Shown here piece by piece: positions 59,011 to 64,000 of a DNA stretch of 64,000 nt. The notes under the pieces were generated by a model. That model made no database searches, was not told where the DNA came from, and was given only the letters and a program-made list of their open reading frames with translations. The translations under genes and the position numbers were made by a program. How positions within the stretch are numbered: the first letter of the stretch is position 1; the number at the start of each line of letters is the position of its first letter. The DNA is from Mariprofundus sp. UBA1536 (GTDB taxonomy: Bacteria > Pseudomonadota > Zetaproteobacteria > Mariprofundales > Mariprofundaceae): assembly GCA_002323245.1 (NCBI GenBank), contig DCPU01000015.1, positions 186,001-250,000 on the forward strand, in the 5' to 3' direction.

Positions 59011-60148
59011 GATGGATTCTCGCAATTGGTTCCCAACCATTCCTCCTTCACGCCAGCGCCACTTTTTGGCCAGCCAAAGACATGCCATGTTGATTGAAAT
59101 CAACGGGCAAAAGCTGCACAACTTTGCTTCCAATGATTATTTGGGCTTGAGTGTTCATGGGGATGTCAAAAACGCAGCCATCGATGCGATTAAAAACGAA
59201 GGTTTTGGTAGTGGCGCATCACGTCTTGTTTCTGGTGATGACCCTGTTTTTCATGCTTTTGAGAGCGAATTAGCCGCTTGGAAAGGCTTTGAAGCGTGTT
59301 TGTTGGTTGGCTCAGGTATGCTGGCCAATATCGGCTTGTTGCAGGCCTTGAGCGACCGAAGCACTGAAATTTTTGCCGATAAGCTCAATCATGCATCTCT
59401 AGTGGATGGGTGCAGGTTGTCTGAAGCTAAGGTGAAACGATATCCGCATTTGGATTATGCAAGGCTTGAAAAACAGCTTCAGCAAAACGTGAACGATAAT
59501 ACAAAACCTAAGCGTATGATTGTCTCTGATGGCGTATTTAGCATGGATGGAGATGGCGCAGACATCACCATCTTGATGGACTTAGCCAATCGCTATGATG
59601 CTTTGCTTATTGTGGATGATGCCCACGGTACAGGCACGGTGGGTCAAGACGGTAAGGGTTTGATTGCACAAGCTGGCTTGTCTGGTCATGCAAGATTGAT
59701 TGAAGTTGGCACGTTAGGTAAAGCCTTTGGCAGTTATGGTGCGTATGTTTTGGGCAGCGCTGAAATGATACATGGCTTGCGCCAGCGTATGCGTACAGTG
59801 ATTTATTCTACGGCTATTCCCGTATCTGCCATTGCTGCAGCACGTACTGCTTTAGATATCATACAGACCACGGATGTGGTGCAACAATTACAAGCCAATG
59901 TGGCTTACTTTTTAGAATGCTCTCAGCATTTGCAAAAGATGCCCAGCCAGACAGCGATTCAGCCGGTGTTGTTAGGCAGCGATGAAGCGGCTTTAAATAG
60001 GGCTAAATATTTGCGTGATTCAGGTTTTTTTGTGCCAGCTATTCGTCCGCCAACGGTGCCCGAAGGGACCGCGCGCTTGCGTATTACATTATCAGCCCAG
60101 CATACGAAAACCGATATTGATGGTTTGGTGCAGGCCCTGACCCTTTAA
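59009..60148 (+). CDS. bioF: 8-amino-7-oxononanoate synthase
   Basis: 379 residues from ATG 59009 (a second ATG follows at once at 59012). PLP enzyme of biotin synthesis that joins pimeloyl-thioester and alanine. Seen: NFASNDYLGLSVHGDV, GFGSGASRLVSGD, VSDGVFSMDGDGADI, DDAHGTGTVG, and the PLP-lysine region VGTLGKAFGSYGAYVLG. The frame is open to 58730, but those residues lie opposite the comF coding sequence and have no family match. No other bio genes are adjacent. Confidence 0.93.
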   Translation: MMDSRNWFPTIPPSRQRHFLASQRHAMLIEINGQKLHNFASNDYLGLSVHGDVKNAAIDAIKNEGFGSGASRLVSGDDPVFHAFESELAAWKGFEACLLVGSGMLANIGLLQALSDRSTEIFADKLNHASLVDGCRLSEAKVKRYPHLDYARLEKQLQQNVNDNTKPKRMIVSDGVFSMDGDGADITILMDLANRYDALLIVDDAHGTGTVGQDGKGLIAQAGLSGHARLIEVGTLGKAFGSYGAYVLGSAEMIHGLRQRMRTVIYSTAIPVSAIAAARTALDIIQTTDVVQQLQANVAYFLECSQHLQKMPSQTAIQPVLLGSDEAALNRAKYLRDSGFFVPAIRPPTVPEGTARLRITLSAQHTKTDIDGLVQALTL

Positions 60149-60163
60149 GTCTCTAGATATGCT

Positions 60164-60919
60164 TTAGCGGCTAAATACCCATTGCTTCGCATTGGAAAGC
60201 GAAGGGTTGAAGGCATAACCATCCACAGCAAAATCCTTGATGGCTTCAACTTCGGTGATCTGATGTTGAATGATATATCTTGCCATCAAACCACGCGCTT
60301 TTTTGGCGAAGATACCGATAACTTTATGGCTGCCATTTTTAAATTCTTTAAACTCAGGCGTGATGATGGTGCCCTTGATATGTTTGGCTTGGATGCTTTT
60401 GAAATACTCGCTGGATGCCAAGTTGATGAGGGTGCCACCTTTGAGCTCTTTATTGAGATTTTGGGTGACTTTATCGCCCCAGAATTCGTATAAATTTTTA
60501 CCATTGGGGTTGGCGAGTTTAGTGCCCATTTCCAAACGATAAGCTTGCATCAAATCCAAGGGCCTAAGCACCCCATACAAGCCTGAAAGAATGCGCAGGT
60601 GTGTTTGCGCAAAGCTGATGTCTTCTTGGCTTAATGATTGGCTATCTAATCCCTGATATACATCACCAGCGAAGGTGAAAATGGCCGGCTTGGCATTCTC
60701 TGGCTTAAAGGGGGTGTGCCATTTTTGAAAGCGCGCTGTATTTAAATCGGCAAGATTCATGCTCAAATGCATCAATTCGGTAATTTCAAAGCTGTCTTTT
60801 TGACGAAGTTCGCCAATAAGAACTTTGGCTTGTTTGAGAAATTGGGGTGTGGTGTAGTTGCCAACGCTGTCATAAGTGGACTCATCTAATTTTTTGGCTG
60901 GTGAAATAACGATTCGCAT
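60164..60919 (-). CDS. yaaA: Peroxide stress protein YaaA
   Basis: 251 residues from ATG 60919 (AAGGA site; frame open to 60934). YaaA lowers free iron during peroxide stress and binds DNA. Family marks: MRIVISPAKKLD, FTFAGDVYQGLDS, LRILSGLYGVLRPLDLMQAYRLEMG and FAKKARGLMARYII. It is convergent with bioF. The 153-base gap before the next gene shows only its ribosome-binding site. Confidence 0.95.
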   Translation of the reverse strand: MRIVISPAKKLDESTYDSVGNYTTPQFLKQAKVLIGELRQKDSFEITELMHLSMNLADLNTARFQKWHTPFKPENAKPAIFTFAGDVYQGLDSQSLSQEDISFAQTHLRILSGLYGVLRPLDLMQAYRLEMGTKLANPNGKNLYEFWGDKVTQNLNKELKGGTLINLASSEYFKSIQAKHIKGTIITPEFKEFKNGSHKVIGIFAKKARGLMARYIIQHQITEVEAIKDFAVDGYAFNPSLSNAKQWVFSR

Positions 60920-61072
60920 GCACTTATCCTTCATACCACTGACTTATTTTGAGCAAGCAAGGTTAGCAGGCTGATTTGAAATGTCTTGCCCATTGCCAAT
61001 AAGAATTTCATGGACTTTGACTAATGAAAAAATCTCAACTAAATATGCATAAGGGTTAAATGAGGTGAACGT

Positions 61073-61813
61073 ATGGTGATGCAAAGGCATGAGAATCAAA
61101 TTGAACAAGTGCAGAAGATTTTTCAAATGGTGAATCATGATTTACGTAACCCATTGCTCAATGTGCGGGCGATTATTGAAGAGTTGCATTTTGATATTGA
61201 GCGGGCAAAAACGGCGCTTGAAAAACACGATCAACTCACCCTTGCTGACACCTTAAACACAGAGCTTCCGGCCTCTCTTGATATGCTCAAAGCCGCAGGA
61301 AACCGTATGGAAGATGTGCTTGGGGGAGTGAGTGACTTATACCAATGTCTGTTTTCGCCATTGGAGCCAGAAACATTGGATATGGTGGATATGTTTCAGC
61401 GTTGTGCCAGCGCACTTGGTTTGGAGCGTGAAGGTGTTGTTTTGCACATTGAGCCGTTGTCGGATGCCGTTGCCGACCCCTTGGCGGTAAAACGCATAAT
61501 CAGTGAAATTTTGGGTAATGCGCGCCGTGCGATTATTGCTCGTGCCACATCAAAAAAGGAGATTCAAATTAGCAGTGAAATACAAGATGGTTTTGTGTGT
61601 TTTGCTGTATCAGATTTTGGATGTGGATTCGAAGAATCTGAGCAATCTCGGGTGTTCGAACCTTTTTTTTCAGGCAAAGCTTTTGGCCATGGCATAGGTA
61701 TGGGGCTTACGCGAGCGCGAGTTATGGTAGAAAAACATGGCGGTAGCATCACCATCGGGCGGGTAGGCGAGCTGACCATTGTCTTCTTTTCGTTGCCTAG
61801 TGTTCAAGCATAA
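61073..61813 (+). CDS. Soluble sensor-less histidine kinase
   Basis: 246 residues. There is no transmembrane region or sensor domain: the H-box begins at once (MVNHDLRNPLLNV, His22), followed by a dimer helix, then an HATPase domain with EILGNARRAII, VSDFGCGFEE and GIGMGLTRARVMVEKHGG. It should autophosphorylate in the cytoplasm. The response regulator is not identified in this window. A GAGGTGAA site precedes the ATG. It is convergent with flgE. Confidence 0.87.
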   Translation: MVMQRHENQIEQVQKIFQMVNHDLRNPLLNVRAIIEELHFDIERAKTALEKHDQLTLADTLNTELPASLDMLKAAGNRMEDVLGGVSDLYQCLFSPLEPETLDMVDMFQRCASALGLEREGVVLHIEPLSDAVADPLAVKRIISEILGNARRAIIARATSKKEIQISSEIQDGFVCFAVSDFGCGFEESEQSRVFEPFFSGKAFGHGIGMGLTRARVMVEKHGGSITIGRVGELTIVFFSLPSVQA

Positions 61814-61815
61814 AA

Positions 61816-61841
61816 AAAGCCTGCTTCAACAAGCAGGCTTT
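61816..61841. terminator. Bidirectional Rho-independent terminator between histidine kinase and flgE
   Basis: A perfect 11-bp stem AAAGCCTGCTT (61816-61826) and AAGCAGGCTTT (61831-61841), loop CAAC, with A on the left and T on the right. It separates two convergent genes. Confidence 0.92.
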
Positions 61842-61858
61842 CTTCATTTAGCGAGCCC

Positions 61859-63397
61859 TTAACGTTTAAGTTGCATTAATGACGAGAGCATTTGGTCAGT
61901 AGTGGAGATGGTTTTTGAGTTGGCCTCATAACCACGCTGCACCACGATTAACTTCACGAATTCACCTGCTAGGTCCACATTGGATTGCTCCAGCCCATAA
62001 GGGGTAATGGAGCCCATGCCACCATTACCTGGTTTTTCCAAAATGGGAGTTCCTGAAGCAATCGTTTCTTGTTGTAAGTTGTTACCGATATGATTAAGAA
62101 CTGCATCATTGGGGAATTTGGCGAGTGCAACTTGGAACAATGCACGGCGTTGTCCGTTGGTAAATGCACCAAAAATTCGCCCCGTTGAATCGGTTTCAAG
62201 TTTATCTAAGAAACCTGCGGCAAAACCATCGCGTGTTATTTGGCGAGTAGCAAAGCTACCAGCCATTTGCACAGTACCATTTAAACCATCACCAAGGACT
62301 GCTTGTTGGTCAGTACCTGTTGCGTTACCAAAGTTAAAGTTGACCGTTGAAATAGCAGCACTTTTCCATGGGAAATCAATACCAGCGCCAATCTCAGAGA
62401 CCAGTTCACCTTGGCTACCAAATATCAGCTGGTTGCCTGCCGGTGCAGTTATGACGTTACCACCGGTAACCAGTGTGCCAGCAGGAATAGTACTTGAGGT
62501 AAGTACAACTGCTCCACCGAGTGCTGCGCCTACAGTTTGTCCAATTGCTACATTTGTACCGTTAAGTGTTACCGCAGTATTAAATGTAGCAGAAGCTGAA
62601 ACTTCTGTACCGATGGGCAATGGCAATGTCATTGTTGAGTTGGTCGGATTAAAGTTGGTTGCAGCATTGCCTACAATGACTTGCTCGCCTGCTTTGCCAC
62701 CGGCTAAATCAGCACCATCTACACCAACATGCCAATTCCATGTGTTATTAGCTTCTTTGACATAATATACACTGACAGCGTGTTGTTGCCCCAGTGAGTC
62801 ATAAATGCTGGCTTCAGCTTTGTATTGATATGTTGCGGCATTATTAGGGTCAAAGGCAACACCTGTCGCGACTACAGCATTGGAGTCCAGTGTGACACCA
62901 ACATCAATTGAAGTGGTCGCTTGTGCTTGAGAAGCTAATCCCCCGAAGGTGATGTTTGTAACATTACCTGTCGCATCACCGAGTTCGTTGGTCGCCCAGC
63001 CTTGTACAACAAAGCCTTGTCCATCAATGAGGCTGGAGTCTTTATCTAAGAAGAATGAACCAGCGCGCGAATAATAAGTTTGATTACTGGCAGGATCTTT
63101 AAGGGCAAACATACCATTACCATTAATCGCTAAGTCGGTTGCACTTGTTGTGTTTTCAATGGAACCCTGCGCTGTGTTTCTTGTGATCTGGCCAATGCGA
63201 ACACCACCGCCCACTTGGTTTGCAATGTTCGACCGAGACACCCCAACTGTTTGGGATAGTACATCCGAAAATACAACACTTTGGGATTTAAAACCCAATG
63301 AGTTGACGTTGGCAATATTGTCGCCGATAACCCGCACACTTTCACCGAAAGCCTGCAAGCCGCTTGATCCTGTATATAGTGCATTATAAATACCCAT
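61859..63397 (-). CDS. flgE: Flagellar hook protein FlgE
   Basis: 512 residues. The N-terminal rod/hook motif YNALYTGSSGLQAFGESVRVIGDNIANVNSLGFKSQSVVFSDVL and the C-terminal VDLAGEFVKLIVVQRGYEANSKTISTTDQMLSSLMQL are diagnostic. Between are typical FlgE domains, with an Ala/Gly/Val/Thr-rich stretch around residues 250-330 that lengthens the surface domain. It assembles the hook outside the cell. It lies 26 bases after flgD on the minus strand. Confidence 0.96.
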   Translation of the reverse strand: MGIYNALYTGSSGLQAFGESVRVIGDNIANVNSLGFKSQSVVFSDVLSQTVGVSRSNIANQVGGGVRIGQITRNTAQGSIENTTSATDLAINGNGMFALKDPASNQTYYSRAGSFFLDKDSSLIDGQGFVVQGWATNELGDATGNVTNITFGGLASQAQATTSIDVGVTLDSNAVVATGVAFDPNNAATYQYKAEASIYDSLGQQHAVSVYYVKEANNTWNWHVGVDGADLAGGKAGEQVIVGNAATNFNPTNSTMTLPLPIGTEVSASATFNTAVTLNGTNVAIGQTVGAALGGAVVLTSSTIPAGTLVTGGNVITAPAGNQLIFGSQGELVSEIGAGIDFPWKSAAISTVNFNFGNATGTDQQAVLGDGLNGTVQMAGSFATRQITRDGFAAGFLDKLETDSTGRIFGAFTNGQRRALFQVALAKFPNDAVLNHIGNNLQQETIASGTPILEKPGNGGMGSITPYGLEQSNVDLAGEFVKLIVVQRGYEANSKTISTTDQMLSSLMQLKR

Positions 63398-63423
63398 GAT
63401 GTTCTCCTTTATGAGTCAATTTT

Positions 63424-64000
63424 TTAAAGACGGACTTCCGTCACATTGTTTAAACTTGTCGGTACGCCGTTTACAATCAGTTGCAGACCATTGGAGGTCA
63501 TACGTACAGCATCTACTACACCGGCGCGTTGCGGAGATGCATTAACGGGTAATCCAACAGCATCAAAGGCGTTGATACTGATATTGTAAGTGCCTGGATT
63601 GACGCTGTTGCCTTGGTCATCCTGACCATCCCAGTTGAGATTTAACTCGCCTGCTGACATGGCTGAAAGCGACATGGTGCGGATAGGCGAGCCAAAATTA
63701 TCGCTGATGGTTACATAGATGTTTTCAGCATTTTGATCCAAGGTGGCCATGAAGTTTTGGCTATTGCCATCATATTGAATTTGGCTTTGATTCATCATCA
63801 CTGTGCGGCCTAAATAACCAGCAGATGCCATATCCAAGTTGCTTGAAGCACCAGATTGTGCGCCAGCCAATTGCGATAAGTATTTATTGGTGTCGATTTG
63901 TTGCTCCACCATATTAAATTGCGCCAGTTGCGAAGACATTTGCGTGGAATCAGCTGGGTTGAGGGGATCTTGGTTTTGCATTTGGGCAACCAGCATTTTT
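63424..64000 (-). CDS. flgD: Flagellar hook-capping protein FlgD (N-terminus outside window)
   Basis: At least 190 residues; the 5' end runs past the window. The FlgD motif LVAQMQNQDPLNPADSTQMSSQLAQFNMVEQ and the FlgD Ig-like C-terminal domain (LNLNWDGQDDQGNSVNPGTYNISI) are clear. It caps the growing hook and directs FlgE assembly. The ATG at 63994-63996 is probably internal, since this motif normally has about 20-40 residues before it. Confidence 0.93.
   Translation of the reverse strand, partial: KMLVAQMQNQDPLNPADSTQMSSQLAQFNMVEQQIDTNKYLSQLAGAQSGASSNLDMASAGYLGRTVMMNQSQIQYDGNSQNFMATLDQNAENIYVTISDNFGSPIRTMSLSAMSAGELNLNWDGQDDQGNSVNPGTYNISINAFDAVGLPVNASPQRAGVVDAVRMTSNGLQLIVNGVPTSLNNVTEVRL

Noticed and set aside
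59011..59133. Upstream extension of comF
   Set aside because: It runs antisense through the conserved start of bioF; ComF proteins have short N-termini before the zinc ribbon.
1..64000. CRISPR arrays, IS elements, integrases, prophage genes
   Set aside because: I looked for spaced direct repeats, transposase motifs and phage genes in the translated frames and found none.

Overview
The window is ordinary bacterial chromosome, densely packed on both strands, with moderate GC (estimated by eye, mid-40s percent). I see no insertion sequences, prophage, integrase or CRISPR array. The housekeeping set (ZapD-YacG, BolA, YciB, IspA-Dxs, SmpB, HemA-PrfA-PrmC, FlgE/FlgD) points to a Gram-negative proteobacterium close to the gamma/beta groups. 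Several traits fit a marine Zetaproteobacterium (Mariprofundus/Ghiorsea type): a lipid-anchored c-type cytochrome, split type IV pilin genes with a PilGHI-like ABC transporter, and sulfate assimilation by an APS reductase under a SAM riboswitch. The taxonomic placement is inference and needs a search to confirm.

Layout: 1-1223 is the end of an undecaprenyl-phosphate sugar transferase plus galU. 1247-6282 holds peptidase M24, bolA, yhbY, a Rossmann-GGDEF protein, a small lipoprotein, a NUDIX protein, hisS and tRNA-Lys. 6345-11309 is mostly minus strand: purD, smpB, M50 protease, HIT, a MurU-like nucleotidyltransferase and an M23 peptidase, with rpmB opposite. 11437-15105 is a hypothetical gene plus hemA-prfA-prmC. 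15180-31454 is mixed: membrane urate-oxidase-like domain, HhH protein with a lysine tail, DODA dioxygenase, a diguanylate cyclase beside a hybrid histidine kinase, AlkC-like repair protein, tadA, orphan OppC permease, phoH, cstA, PpiC isomerase, metF, dcd, methyltransferase, rsmA and an SMR exporter.

31539-44209 is the most interesting region. A class I SAM riboswitch with a terminator precedes a twelve-gene collinear operon: threonine-synthase-like enzyme, ThiS/MoaD-like sulfur carrier, NIL-domain protein, cysteine synthase, MoeB/ThiF-like E1 enzyme, a sulfite reductase fused to TusA, a radical-SAM domain fused to an SLC13-type transporter, APS reductase, DsrE-like protein, TusA, CysD and CysN. 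Together these could import sulfate, reduce it through APS and sulfite to sulfide, and pass the sulfur on as protein-bound persulfide or thiocarboxylate to cysteine and probably homocysteine. The SAM control fits a homocysteine/methionine role.

44365-52338 holds DUF2461, xseB-ispA-dxs, a cytochrome c lipoprotein, pssA-leuA, rnhA (apparently starting at CTG) and yciB. 52434-55844 is a sigma-54-controlled pilin locus: a very short pilin, a cysteine-rich secreted partner, and three genes resembling the Myxococcus PilG/PilH/PilI ABC transporter. 55860-64000 holds a membrane protein, yacG-zapD, carbonic anhydrase, glutaredoxin, comF and bioF (divergent, overlapping 5' ends), yaaA, a soluble histidine kinase, and flgE and flgD. 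The last gene is cut by the window end.
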